Shown here: in pieces, positions 20,243 through 29,116 of the stretch
Layout: each line of letters begins with the position of its first letter
How positions within the stretch are numbered: the stretch's first letter is position 1
From: Nocardioides solisilvae
GTDB taxonomy: Bacteria; Actinomycetota; Actinomycetes; Propionibacteriales; Nocardioidaceae
Assembly (NCBI RefSeq): GCF_003194625.1
Contig: NZ_QHKX01000003.1
Span: 496,001-560,000, forward strand
Direction of reading: 5' to 3'
Length of the DNA stretch: 64,000 nt
The notes under the pieces: generated by a model
The model's input: the letters and a program-made list of their open reading frames with translations, nothing else
The model's database searches: none
Told to the model about the DNA's origin: nothing
Position numbers and translations under genes: made by a program

Positions 20243-21920
20243 GGCCCTCGTCCCAGACCGGCTCGGGCGACTCGTAGACCTCCCCGTCGGCGCCGAAGAC
20301 CAGGAACCGGTCGAACCCGCGGGCGAACCAGCGGTCGTGGGTGACGGCGAGCACGGTGCCGTCGAAGGCCTCCAGCCCGGTCTCGAGCGCCTCGGCCGAC
20401 TGCACGTCGAGGTTGTCGGTGGGCTCGTCGAGCAGGAGCAGGGTCGCCCCCGAGAGCTCGAGCAGCAGGATCTGGAAGCGGGCCTGCTGGCCGCCGCTGA
20501 GCTGCTCGAAGCGCTGCTCGGCGGCGCCGGCCAGCTCGTAGCGGTCGAGCACCCGGCTGGCCTGCTCCCGGCCCATCCCCTGGCGGCCGGTGCCGTCGGG
20601 CCCGACCTCGCCGCGGTGCAGCACCTCCAGCAGGGTCCGGCCCACGAGCTCGGGGTGGTCGTGGGTCTGGACGAACCATCCCGGCCGCACCCGCGCGCCG
20701 AGCCGGGCCCGCCCGGTGTGCGCCACGGGCGCGGGGCGCACCTCCCCCACCGGCTGGTGGCCGACGTCGGGGTCCGAGCCGCCCGCGGCGAGCAGACGCA
20801 GGAAGTGCGACTTGCCCGAGCCGTTGCTGCCGAGCACGGCGACCCGCTCGCCGTACCAGACCTCGAGGTCGAAGGGGTCCATCAGGCCGGTCAGGCCGAG
20901 CTGCTCGCAGACCACGGAGCGCTTGCCCGTGCGGCCGCCGCGCAGCCGCATGACGACCTGCTGCTCGCGCGGCTGCTCGGTCGGCGGACCGGCGTCCTCG
21001 AACCGGCGCAGCCGGGTCTGGGCGGCCTGGTAGCGGCTCGCCATGTCGGAGTTGTACGCCGCCTTCTGCTTGTACATGAGCATCTGCGCGCGCAGCTTGG
21101 CGTGCTCCTCGTCCCAGCGCTTGCGCAGCTCCTCGAACCGCTCGAAGCGCTCCTCGCGCGCCCGGTGGTAGGTCGCGAAGCCGCCCGGGTGGGTCCACAC
21201 GAGGTTGCCTGCGCCGCCGAGCTCGACGGTGACCACCCGGGTGGCGGTGTTGGCGAGCAGCTCACGGTCGTGGCTGACGTAGAGGATCGTCTTGGGCGAG
21301 GTGCGGATCCGCTCCTCCAGCCAGGTCTTGCCCGGCACGTCGAGGTAGTTGTCGGGCTCGTCGAGGAGCAGCACCTGGTCGGGGCCGGCCAGCAGGTACT
21401 CCAGCACCAGCCGCTTCTGCTCCCCGCCCGAGAGGGTGCTGAGCCGCCGGTGCCGGGCGCGGTCGAAGGGCAGCCCCAGCGCCCGGACGGTGCAGACGTC
21501 CCAGACGACCTCCTGGTCGTAGCCGCCGACGTCGGCGTACTCGGCCAGCGCCGTGGCGTAGCGCATCTGCGTCGCCTCGTCGTCGACGTCCATCAGCCGC
21601 AGCTCGCAGGCGTCGACGGCGGCCGCGGCGCGGCGTACCGGCTCGGGCGCGACGGAGAGCAGGAGGTCGGCGACCGTCTCGTCCGCTCCCCCGTGGCCGA
21701 CGAACTGCCGCATCACGCCCAGCCCGCCGCTGCGGGTCACGCTGCCGGCGTGCGGGGCCAGCTCGCCGGTGACGATCCGCAGCAGCGTCGTCTTGCCGGC
21801 GCCGTTGGCGCCGACCAGCGCCACCTTGGCGCCGTCGCCCACCCGGAACGAGACGTCGTCGAGCAGCACCCGGCCGTCGGGGAGCTCGTAGCGGACGCCG
21901 GCGACGTCGACATGACCCAT
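20223..21920 (-). CDS. ABC-F family ATPase (ribosome-associated type)
   Basis: The 565-residue product has two ABC domains and no membrane segment, the ABC-F layout of translation factors and ribosome-protection proteins. Domain 1 has Walker A GANGAGKTT, signature LSGGEQKR and Walker B VLLLDEPDNYLD; domain 2 has GSNGSGKS, LSGGQQAR and LLLLDEPTDNLD. A charged linker rich in Arg/Glu/Lys lies between them (about 240-310). I chose ATG 21920 (MGHVDVAG); ATG 21932 is four residues upstream with a poorly spaced ribosome binding site. Whether it protects against an antibiotic or is a housekeeping factor cannot be told from the sequence. Confidence 0.88.
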   Translation of the reverse strand: MGHVDVAGVRYELPDGRVLLDDVSFRVGDGAKVALVGANGAGKTTLLRIVTGELAPHAGSVTRSGGLGVMRQFVGHGGADETVADLLLSVAPEPVRRAAAAVDACELRLMDVDDEATQMRYATALAEYADVGGYDQEVVWDVCTVRALGLPFDRARHRRLSTLSGGEQKRLVLEYLLAGPDQVLLLDEPDNYLDVPGKTWLEERIRTSPKTILYVSHDRELLANTATRVVTVELGGAGNLVWTHPGGFATYHRAREERFERFEELRKRWDEEHAKLRAQMLMYKQKAAYNSDMASRYQAAQTRLRRFEDAGPPTEQPREQQVVMRLRGGRTGKRSVVCEQLGLTGLMDPFDLEVWYGERVAVLGSNGSGKSHFLRLLAAGGSDPDVGHQPVGEVRPAPVAHTGRARLGARVRPGWFVQTHDHPELVGRTLLEVLHRGEVGPDGTGRQGMGREQASRVLDRYELAGAAEQRFEQLSGGQQARFQILLLELSGATLLLLDEPTDNLDVQSAEALETGLEAFDGTVLAVTHDRWFARGFDRFLVFGADGEVYESPEPVWDEGRVARAR

Positions 21921-22076
21921 GCGGGTGATCATCCCTCCACGCCGCCCCCGCGAGCCACCGGGTTTCCGCCCCGGGACCCGGCCGGGACCCCGTCGGGAGC
22001 CTCGGGGACGAGCCCGGGTGTCCACCAGGGGACCACCCGAGGCGCCGGGGGCGCGAGATGCGCTGGACTTGCGCCC

Positions 22077-23363
22077 ATGACCGTCCTGCCGTCGATGCGC
22101 TCCCGGGTCCGTCGCACCGCGGTCCGCCTCGTGGCGCGGCGCTCGGGCGGCCTGGACATGTCGTCGCTGCGGCGCGTGCCCGCGGCCTGGCGGTTCCCCC
22201 TGCTCCGCGAGGGGCTGGACCCCGTGCCGGCGCTCATCGCCGCCCGGGACCAGGGGCCGGTCACCCGGCTGACCCGGCTGCTCGGCACCGACGTCTGGCT
22301 GGTCACCGGCCACGAGGCGGCCCGGACCGTCCTCGCCGACGCCCACTCGTTCGGCAACGACGTGCGCCACCTCTTCGGCCGCCAGGGCAAGGGGCCGGCC
22401 GAGCAGATCGGCGGGCTCGGGATGACCGACGCCCCCGAGCACACGAGGCTGCGCAAGGTGCTCACCCCCGAGTTCACGCGGCGCCGGCTGGCCCGCCTCG
22501 ACGAGGCGGTCAGCCGGGTGGTCGAGGACTGCCTCGACGACCTGGCCGCCCACGGCCCCGAGGTCGACCTCGTCTCCCGGTTCGGCTTCGCCGTCCCCTT
22601 CCGGGTGATCTGCGAGCTGCTCGGGCTGCCCGAGGTCGACCGCGCCGAGTTCCGGCGCCGCGGCAGCGCCCGCTTCGACCTCGCCGGCGGGGGCGCCGGC
22701 TCCTTCGACGCGGCCGCCGGCACCCGGCAGTTCCTCATCGACACCGTCGCGCGGCAGCGGCGCGAGCCGTTCCTGCCCGACGGCCTGCTGGCCTCGATCG
22801 TCGCCGAGCACGGCGACGAGCTGGACGACGTCGAGATCGGCGGGCTGGCCGACGGCGTCTTCATCGGCGGCTACGAGACCAGCGCCAGCATGCTCTCGCT
22901 CGGCGCCTACGTGCTGGCCCGCGACCCGGTCGCCCACGAGCTGGTCCGCACCGGGACGCCCGCCCAGGTCGACGCCGTCGTCGAGGAGCTGCTGCGCTAC
23001 ATCTGCCCGGTGCAGCTGGCCTTCCCCCGCTTCGTGCGGCGGCCAGTGACCGTCGGCGGGGTGCGGATGGCCGAGGGCGACCTCGTGGTCGTCTCGCTCT
23101 CCGGCGCCGGCCGCGACCCGGCGTTCCGCCCGGGCGCCGAGCACTTCGACCCGCTGGCCCCGCCCGGCGGCCAGCTGGCGTTCGGCCACGGCCTGCACCG
23201 CTGCGTCGGCGCCGAGCTGGCGCGGATGGAGATGCGCACCGGGCTGGTCGCGCTGACCCGTCGCTTCCCGCGGATGCGGGTGACGGCCGGGCCCGACGAG
23301 CTGCGGTTCTCCGAGCTCTCGATCGTGTACGGCGTCGAGCGGCTGCCGGTCCACCTCGGCTGA
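22077..23363 (+). CDS. Cytochrome P450
   Basis: This 428-residue haem monooxygenase has the I-helix oxygen-activating motif GGYETSAS, the K-helix ExxR (EELLR) and the haem-binding loop FGHGLHRCVGAE with the thiolate Cys at residue 376. No membrane anchor is present, so it is a soluble bacterial-type P450 that needs a ferredoxin partner; none is next to it. It stands 87 bases before two acyl-CoA dehydrogenase genes on the same strand, which suggests oxidation of a lipid, terpenoid or steroid-like substrate feeding beta-oxidation. The exact CYP family cannot be assigned by eye. Confidence 0.93.
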   Translation: MTVLPSMRSRVRRTAVRLVARRSGGLDMSSLRRVPAAWRFPLLREGLDPVPALIAARDQGPVTRLTRLLGTDVWLVTGHEAARTVLADAHSFGNDVRHLFGRQGKGPAEQIGGLGMTDAPEHTRLRKVLTPEFTRRRLARLDEAVSRVVEDCLDDLAAHGPEVDLVSRFGFAVPFRVICELLGLPEVDRAEFRRRGSARFDLAGGGAGSFDAAAGTRQFLIDTVARQRREPFLPDGLLASIVAEHGDELDDVEIGGLADGVFIGGYETSASMLSLGAYVLARDPVAHELVRTGTPAQVDAVVEELLRYICPVQLAFPRFVRRPVTVGGVRMAEGDLVVVSLSGAGRDPAFRPGAEHFDPLAPPGGQLAFGHGLHRCVGAELARMEMRTGLVALTRRFPRMRVTAGPDELRFSELSIVYGVERLPVHLG

Positions 23364-23450
23364 CCGCAGCGGTGATTGGGCGCCCTGCCCATGGTCGTGT
23401 GTGGGGTGCCCAGTCATGATGAGACTCCACGACACGAGAGGGGTTCGCGC

Positions 23451-24602
23451 ATGCGGCTCGAGCTGTCCGCGGAGGACCAGGCCTTCCGCGAGGAGATGGC
23501 TGCGTCCTTCACCAGGGTGGTGCCGGAGGAGATCCGGACCGCCGTGCTGGAGGGCCAGGAGGTGACGGCGGAGATGATCCGCACGAGCCAGAAGGCGCTC
23601 AACGCCGAGGGGCTGGCCGTGCCGCACTGGCCGGTCGAGTGGGGCGGGCGCGGCTGGACCGAGCTGCAGCGCCACCTGTGGCACGAGGAGATGGTCCGCG
23701 CCGGCGTCCCCTCCCCGCTGCCGTTCAACACCTCGATGATCGGGCCGGTGCTCGCGCAGTTCGCCTCGCAGGAGATGAAGGAGCGCTTCCTGCCGGCCAC
23801 CGCCAACCTCGACATCTGGTGGTCGCAGGGCTTCTCCGAGCCCGACGCCGGCTCCGACCTCGCCGGGCTGCGCACCACCGCGGTGCGCGACGGCGAGGAC
23901 TGGGTGGTCAACGGGCAGAAGACGTGGACGACCCTGGGCCAGTACGGCGACTGGATCTTCACGCTGGTCCGCACCGACCCCGAGGCCAAGAAGCAGCTCG
24001 GCATCTCGATGCTGCTCATCGACATGACCACCCCCGGCGTCGAGGTCCGGCCGATCGAGCTCATCGACGGCGGCCACGAGGTCAACGAGGTCTGGTTCAC
24101 CGACGTCCGGGTGCCGGGCGAGAACCTCGTCGGCGAGGTCAACCAGGGGTGGACCATGGCGAAGTTCCTGCTCGGCAACGAGCGGGTCGGCGTCGCCCCG
24201 GTCGCCCTGGTCAAGCGGATGCTGGCCAGCGCCAAGGAGCGCGCGGGCGACCGGCTCGACGACCCGCTGACCCGCGCCCGGATCGCCGAGCTGGAGAACC
24301 AGCTGCTGGCGCTGGAGCTGACCGCGCTGCGCGTGGTCGCCCACTCCGCCGACGGCGAGCCGCACCCGGCCAGCTCGGTGCTCAAGCTCCGCGGCACCGA
24401 GCTGCAGCAGGCCGTGAGCGAGCTCGCGGTCGACCTGGCCGGCCCCGCCGCCCTGGTGCCCGGCTCGCTGGAGCAGGCCGACGCACCCGACTGGGCGCGG
24501 CGCTCCGCGCCCGTCTACCTCAACTACCGCAAGGCGTCGATCTACGGCGGGTCCAACGAGATCCAGCGCCAGATCATCGCCCGCACGATCCTGGGACTGT
24601 AG
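23451..24602 (+). CDS. Acyl-CoA dehydrogenase, subunit of a likely heteromeric pair
   Basis: The 383-residue flavoprotein shows FSEPDAGSDLAGL, NGQKTWTT and the C-terminal IYGGSNEIQRQIIARTILGL, the family signature for acyl-CoA dehydrogenases that introduce a C2-C3 double bond. The short-chain family catalytic Glu (YEG) is replaced by Gly (YGG), as in many actinobacterial FadE proteins whose base lies elsewhere. The ATG at 23451 follows gagagggg. It is ten bases before a second, divergent-sequence dehydrogenase gene; pairs like this form alpha2beta2 enzymes in actinobacterial sterol side-chain and complex lipid catabolism. Confidence 0.92.
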   Translation: MRLELSAEDQAFREEMAASFTRVVPEEIRTAVLEGQEVTAEMIRTSQKALNAEGLAVPHWPVEWGGRGWTELQRHLWHEEMVRAGVPSPLPFNTSMIGPVLAQFASQEMKERFLPATANLDIWWSQGFSEPDAGSDLAGLRTTAVRDGEDWVVNGQKTWTTLGQYGDWIFTLVRTDPEAKKQLGISMLLIDMTTPGVEVRPIELIDGGHEVNEVWFTDVRVPGENLVGEVNQGWTMAKFLLGNERVGVAPVALVKRMLASAKERAGDRLDDPLTRARIAELENQLLALELTALRVVAHSADGEPHPASSVLKLRGTELQQAVSELAVDLAGPAALVPGSLEQADAPDWARRSAPVYLNYRKASIYGGSNEIQRQIIARTILGL

Positions 24603-24612
24603 GGAGCACCTG

Positions 24613-25755
24613 ATGGACTTCACCCACGACGAGGAGCAGGTCGCGCTGCGGGACGCGGTGCGGGGACTGCTCGGCAGGAAGTACGCCGACTTCGAGGAGC
24701 GCCGCCGCACGGCGCGCGGCGAGCTCGGCTTCGACGAGACGGTCTGGAAGCAGCTGGCCGAGATGGGGGTCCTCGGGCTCCCCTTCGACGAGGAGCACGG
24801 CGGCATGGGCGCCGGGCCGGTCGAGGTCGGGCTGGTGGCGAGCGAGGTGGGCCGGGTCCTGGCCCCCGAGCCGTTCCTGGCCGCGGTGGTGCTCGGCGGC
24901 GGCGCGGTCGCCGCGGCGGGCACCGACGAGCAGAAGGCCGAGCTGCTGGGGGCCCTGGCCGCCGGCGAGCGGCGGCTGGCGCTGGCCCACACCGACGGGG
25001 CCACCCCGGTCACCGCCGCGGAGGCCGACGGCGGCTGGATGCTGACCGGCGCCAAGGAGCCGGTGCTGGGCGGCGACGCCGAGACGCTGGTCGTGAGCGC
25101 CGCGCTGCCTGGCGGCGGCACGGGCCTCTTCGTCGTCGACGGCGAGGCGTGCGAGCGCGCCACGGGGCCGGCGTTCGACGGCTCCCGGGTCAGCCGGGTG
25201 GTGCTCTCGGGCACGGCGGCCACCCCGCTGGGCGAGCCGGGCGCCGACGCGTCCGCCGCCCTGGCGCGGGTGCTCGACCTGGGCCGGCTCGCCGCCTGCC
25301 ACGAGGCGCTCGGCGGGATGGAGGTGGCCCTGCAGGCCACCACCGCCTACCTCAAGAGCCGCAAGCAGTTCGGCGTGCCGCTCAACACCTTCCAGGCGCT
25401 CAACTTCCGGGCGGCGGACATGTACGTCTCCCTCGAGCTGACCCGCAGCATCGTGGCCTGGGCGACGATGATGGTCGCCGAGAGCGACGCCGGGCTGGCC
25501 CACGAGGCCGTGCTGCGCGCCGCGCTCCAGGTGAGCCGGGCGGGCCGGCACGTCGGCCAGGAGGCGATCCAGCTGCACGGCGGGATCGCGATGACGGCGG
25601 AGTACCTGGTCGGCAACATCACCAGCCACCTCACGGCGCTGGACCACCTGCTCGGCGACGGGCAGCAGCACCTGGCCGAGCTGGCCGGGGCCGTCGACGG
25701 CTACCCCGGGCTGGACCCGCTGGCCCCGACCATGCGCAGCGCCAGCACGCAGTAG
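24613..25755 (+). CDS. Acyl-CoA dehydrogenase, second subunit of a likely heteromeric pair
   Basis: The 380-residue product is a more diverged acyl-CoA dehydrogenase with the N-terminal helical domain (MDFTHDEEQVALRDAV), a weakly conserved middle domain and a C-terminal segment with KSRKQFGVPLNTFQ and QLHGGIAMTAEY. It lacks the usual C-terminal catalytic motif, consistent with the flavin-poor or structural partner of an alpha2beta2 enzyme with the gene before it. Its last 55 bases overlap the end of the convergent TetR gene. Confidence 0.9.
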   Translation: MDFTHDEEQVALRDAVRGLLGRKYADFEERRRTARGELGFDETVWKQLAEMGVLGLPFDEEHGGMGAGPVEVGLVASEVGRVLAPEPFLAAVVLGGGAVAAAGTDEQKAELLGALAAGERRLALAHTDGATPVTAAEADGGWMLTGAKEPVLGGDAETLVVSAALPGGGTGLFVVDGEACERATGPAFDGSRVSRVVLSGTAATPLGEPGADASAALARVLDLGRLAACHEALGGMEVALQATTAYLKSRKQFGVPLNTFQALNFRAADMYVSLELTRSIVAWATMMVAESDAGLAHEAVLRAALQVSRAGRHVGQEAIQLHGGIAMTAEYLVGNITSHLTALDHLLGDGQQHLAELAGAVDGYPGLDPLAPTMRSASTQ

Positions 25756-26345
25756 TGGTCCGCGACCTGGTCGGGGCTCAGCCCGGCGTCGGCGCGGAAC
25801 CACCGCGCCACGTCGATGCCGAGCGAGAGCAGGGCGGCGCCGGTCACCACCGGCTCGTCGGTGTGGAAGACGCCGGCCGCCACCCCGCGCCCGACCAGGT
25901 CGCGCACCAGCTGGTCCATCGCGTGCCGGTACCCGTCGATCTCGGCGCGGTGCGCGGGCGCGAGGGCGGCCAGCTCGTGGTTCACGATCCGCCCCACCGT
26001 GTGGTTGACCGCGTGGTGGCGGACGAAGTCGCGCACCAGCTGCTCCAGCTGGGCGCGCGGGTCGTCGTCGACCCCCATGGCCTCCTCGCAGATCCGCAGC
26101 GCGGTGCGGTGGCCGGCCAGCGAGATCTCGTGGAGCAGCTCCTCCTTGGAGCGGTGGTGCACGTAGAGCGCGGCCGGGCTCATCCCCGCCGCGGTGGCGA
26201 TGTCGCGGGTCGTCGTGCCGTGGAACCCCTTGGCCGCGAACGCCTGGACGGCAGCCTCGAGCAGCCGGGTCCGGGCGTCCTTGACCCGCTCCCCCGCGGG
26301 ATCGCCCGCAGGATCGGGGCCCGGGCTGTTGACGTCGTCTGCCAT
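25701..26345 (-). CDS. TetR-family transcriptional regulator
   Basis: The 214-residue product has a typical TetR helix-turn-helix (TTTRDIATAAGMSPAALYVH, about 40-60) and an all-helical ligand domain. It is divergent from the SDR-kinase-dehydrogenase genes and has a palindromic operator 12-25 bases before its ATG, so it probably represses that block and itself, released by an acyl-CoA-like ligand; that is inference from position. No Shine-Dalgarno is seen at ATG 26345, so leaderless translation is likely; a TTG at 26363 would read through the operator and is less likely. Its C-terminal codons overlap the preceding gene by 55 bases in antisense. Confidence 0.88.
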   Translation of the reverse strand: MADDVNSPGPDPAGDPAGERVKDARTRLLEAAVQAFAAKGFHGTTTRDIATAAGMSPAALYVHHRSKEELLHEISLAGHRTALRICEEAMGVDDDPRAQLEQLVRDFVRHHAVNHTVGRIVNHELAALAPAHRAEIDGYRHAMDQLVRDLVGRGVAAGVFHTDEPVVTGAALLSLGIDVARWFRADAGLSPDQVADHYCVLALRMVGASGSSPG

Positions 26346-26356
26346 GCGAGAGAGAG

Positions 26357-26370
26357 TAAGCAAGCGCTTA
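26357..26370. promoter_or_regulatory. Palindromic operator, TAAGC-N4-GCTTA
   Basis: The 14 bases taagcaagcgctta form a near-perfect palindrome with five matched pairs on each side of a four-base centre. It lies between the TetR gene and the SDR gene and is AT-rich against the surroundings. TetR regulators of fatty-acid-type catabolism commonly bind such sites, so it is the likely binding site of the adjacent regulator. Confidence 0.65.
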
Positions 26371-26413
26371 GTCAGGTGGCAATCGCCTGACCCGAAACGA
26401 GCAGGAGAATGAC

Positions 26414-27166
26414 GTGCACGGACTGGACGGCAAGGTCGCCATCGTCACCGGGGCGAGCCGGGGCATCGGGCTGGGAGTCGCCGAGCGGCTCGTCGCCGAG
26501 GGCGCCCGGGTCTGCGTGACCGCCCGCAAGCCCGAGGCCCTCGAGGAGGCCGTCGCGGCCCTCGGCGGGCCCGACAAGGCGATCGCCGTGGCGGGCAACG
26601 CCGCCGACCCGGCCCACCGGGCCGAGGCCGTGGCGCGGACCGTCGAGACCTTCGGCAGCCTCGACCTGCTGGTCAACAACACCGGCATCAACCCGGCGTA
26701 CGGGCCGCTCGTCGAGCTCGACCTCGACGTCGCCCGCAAGATCCTCGACACCAACGTCGTCTCCGCGCTCGGCTGGGTGCAGGAGGCCCACCGGGCCTGG
26801 ATGGGCGAGCACGGCGGCGCGGTCGTCAACATCGCCTCGGTCGCCGGCACCAAGCCGGCCCCCGGCATCTCGATGTACGGCGCCAGCAAGGCCACGCTGA
26901 TCAGCCTCACCGAGTCGCTGGCCGTCGAGCTGGGCCCCGCGATCCGCGTCAACGCGGTCGCCCCGGCGGTCGTCAAGACCCGCTTCGCCAGCGCCCTCTA
27001 CGAGGGCCGCGAGGAGGAGGTCGCCGCCGCCTACCCGCTCAAGCGGCTCGGCGTCCCCGACGACATCGGCAGCGTCGTCGCCTTCCTGCTCGCCGACGAG
27101 GCCGGCTGGCTGACCGGCCAGACCGTCGTCGTCGACGGCGGCCTGACCCTGACCGGCGGCGTCTGA
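26414..27166 (+). CDS. Short-chain dehydrogenase/reductase
   Basis: The 250-residue SDR has the NAD(P)-binding TGASRGIG near residue 12, NNTG (in place of NNAG), a catalytic Ser in NIASVAG and YGASK (Tyr-x3-Lys), and the C-terminal GQTVVVDGG common to FabG-like enzymes. It probably oxidises or reduces a hydroxyacyl-CoA or alcohol in the pathway encoded here. The GTG start is preceded by caggagaatgac, and the stop overlaps the ATG of the next SDR (TGATG). The TetR operator lies 44 bases upstream. Confidence 0.9.
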   Translation: MHGLDGKVAIVTGASRGIGLGVAERLVAEGARVCVTARKPEALEEAVAALGGPDKAIAVAGNAADPAHRAEAVARTVETFGSLDLLVNNTGINPAYGPLVELDLDVARKILDTNVVSALGWVQEAHRAWMGEHGGAVVNIASVAGTKPAPGISMYGASKATLISLTESLAVELGPAIRVNAVAPAVVKTRFASALYEGREEEVAAAYPLKRLGVPDDIGSVVAFLLADEAGWLTGQTVVVDGGLTLTGGV

Positions 27167-27996
27167 TGGGCGCCGAGGCGCTGCGCGACGCCGGCGTCGT
27201 CGTCACCGGGGCCGGCCACGGCATCGGCCGGGCGCTGGCCCGGCGGCTCGCCGCCGAGGGCGCCCGCGTGGTGGTCAACGACCTCGACGCCGACGCCGCC
27301 CAGGGGGTGGCCGACGAGATCGGCGGCACGGCGGTGCCGGGCGACTGCGCCTCGGTCGAGGGCGTCGAGCACCTGGTCCGCCGCTCGCTGGAGGCGCTGG
27401 GACGGATCGACGTCTTCATGGCCAACGCCGGCATCGACTCCTCCGCCGAGACCGGCCTCGACAGCCTGCAGGCCGACGAGGCGATCTGGGAGCGGATGAT
27501 CCAGGTCAACACGATGGCCCACGTGCGGGCCGCCCGCGCGCTGGTGCCCGGCTGGCTGGCCGACGGTCGCGGCGGCCGGTTCGTCGTCACCGCCTCGGCG
27601 GCGGGCCTGCTCACCATGCTCGGCAGCGCGCCGTACTCGGTCACCAAGCACGCCGCGGTCGGCTTCGCCGAGTGGCTCTCGGCGACCTACGGCCACCGCG
27701 GCGTCACGGTCCAGGCGATCTGCCCCCAGGGCGTCCAGACCCGGATGCTGGAGGAGTCGGGCCCGCTCAAGGACCTGCTCTCCGCCGACCAGGCGCTCAC
27801 CCCCGACCAGGTCGCCGGCGCGTGGGTGGCCTCCCTCGAGGACGACCGCTTCCTGGTCCTCCCCCACCCCGAGGTGGCCGGCTACTACGCCGCCCGGGCC
27901 ACCCAGAACGAGCGCTGGCTGCGCGGCATGCGCCGCCTGCAGGCGGGCCTCGACGAGGCAACCGCAGCGACGGGGGCGACGGGGGCGACGTCGTGA
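27166..27996 (+). CDS. Short-chain dehydrogenase/reductase
   Basis: The 276-residue product has TGAGHGIGR near residue 15, NAG, and YSVTK as the catalytic Tyr-x3-Lys, so it is a second SDR, only distantly like its neighbour. The C-terminus is rich in Ala/Thr/Gly. The gene is coupled by overlaps on both sides (TGATG before, GTGA after). It probably handles another hydroxyl or carbonyl step of the same pathway; the substrate is unknown. Confidence 0.9.
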   Translation: MGAEALRDAGVVVTGAGHGIGRALARRLAAEGARVVVNDLDADAAQGVADEIGGTAVPGDCASVEGVEHLVRRSLEALGRIDVFMANAGIDSSAETGLDSLQADEAIWERMIQVNTMAHVRAARALVPGWLADGRGGRFVVTASAAGLLTMLGSAPYSVTKHAAVGFAEWLSATYGHRGVTVQAICPQGVQTRMLEESGPLKDLLSADQALTPDQVAGAWVASLEDDRFLVLPHPEVAGYYAARATQNERWLRGMRRLQAGLDEATAATGATGATS

Positions 27997-29081
27997 GCGG
28001 GGGCGAGGAGCTGCGCCGCGACGAGATCCCCGGGCTCGACCTGGCGTCGTTCGGCGCCTGGTTCGCCGCCCAGCGCCCCGACCAGCTGGCGGGCGACCGC
28101 GTCGGCGAGCTGACCGGCCGGCTCATCGCGGGCGGCAAGTCCAACCTCACCTACGAGGTCACCGACGGCGAGGCGTGGTGGATCGTGCGCCGCCCGCCGC
28201 TGGGCCACGTCCAGGCCACCGCCCACGACATGGGCCGCGAGCACACGGTGATGACGGCGCTGGCCGAGACCGACGTGCCGGTGCCGGCGACCTACGCGCT
28301 CTGCTCCGACGACGCCGTGCTGGGCGCGCAGTTCTACGTGATGGAGCGCGTCGCCGGGACGCCGTACCGCACCGCCGCGCAGCTGCGCGAGCTCGGCGAG
28401 GAGCGCACCGCCCACCTGGCCCGGTCGATGATCGAGGTGCTGGCCGCGCTGCACGCCGTCGACCCGGCCGAGGTCGGGCTGGCCGACTTCGGGCGGCCGC
28501 AGGGCTTCCTCGAGCGGCAGGTCCGCCGCTGGGGCAAGCAGCTCGAGGGGTCGCGCACCCGCGACCTGCCCGACGCCGACCGGTTGCTGGCCCACCTGGC
28601 CGCGCACGTCCCCGAGGAGGGTGCGGCGGGGATCGTGCACGGCGACTACCGGCTCGACAACCTGCTCGCGGTCGCCGAGGACGCCCAGCCCGTCAAGGCG
28701 GTCGTCGACTGGGAGATGGCGACCCTGGGCGACCCGCTCACCGACCTCGCGCTGCTGCTGGTCTACGACAACCTCCCGCGGCTGATCGGCGGCGTGCCGG
28801 TGGCCGACGCGAGCACCGCGCCCGGCTACCCGAGCGCCGAGGAGCAGCTCACGGCGTACGTCGCCGCGGGTGGCCGCGAGGCCGCCGGGCCCGGCGGCGA
28901 CATGGGCTTCCACCTGGGGCTCGCCCACCTCAAGCTCGCGGTGATCCTCGAGGGGATCCACCACCGCTTCCAGGCCGGCCAGACGGTCGGCGGCGGCTTC
29001 GACACCATCGGCGACGCCGTCGAGCCCCTGCTGGCCGCCGGCCTCGCCGCCGCGACCGGCCGCGCCGGCACCCCCACCTGA
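27993..29081 (+). CDS. APH-fold kinase of the ACAD10/11 and LvaA type
   Basis: The 362-residue product has the aminoglycoside-phosphotransferase fold: glycine-rich loop GGKSNLTYEV, catalytic VHGDYRLDNLL and metal-binding VVDWEMATLGDPLTDLALL. The WEMATLGDP form is typical of the kinase domain fused to acyl-CoA dehydrogenase in animal ACAD10/ACAD11 and of bacterial LvaA from levulinate catabolism, which phosphorylate 4-hydroxyacyl-CoA. The next gene is an ACAD10/11-type dehydrogenase, so the split kinase-dehydrogenase pair is present. It starts at GTG 27993, overlapping the SDR stop. It is unlikely to be an antibiotic-resistance enzyme. Confidence 0.88.
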   Translation: MSGGEELRRDEIPGLDLASFGAWFAAQRPDQLAGDRVGELTGRLIAGGKSNLTYEVTDGEAWWIVRRPPLGHVQATAHDMGREHTVMTALAETDVPVPATYALCSDDAVLGAQFYVMERVAGTPYRTAAQLRELGEERTAHLARSMIEVLAALHAVDPAEVGLADFGRPQGFLERQVRRWGKQLEGSRTRDLPDADRLLAHLAAHVPEEGAAGIVHGDYRLDNLLAVAEDAQPVKAVVDWEMATLGDPLTDLALLLVYDNLPRLIGGVPVADASTAPGYPSAEEQLTAYVAAGGREAAGPGGDMGFHLGLAHLKLAVILEGIHHRFQAGQTVGGGFDTIGDAVEPLLAAGLAAATGRAGTPT

Positions 29082-29116
29082 GCGACTCCCGAGACCTCCG
29101 AGAGAGAAGGAACCCC

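Noticed and set aside
20223..25343. 1706-residue open frame on the minus strand
   Set aside because: Only the part up to 21920 is the ABC-F gene; the upstream extension is antisense to the P450 and dehydrogenase genes and is a shadow.
27993..29081. Aminoglycoside resistance kinase
   Set aside because: The motif form WEMATLGDP and the adjacent ACAD10/11-type dehydrogenase point to hydroxyacyl-CoA metabolism rather than drug modification.
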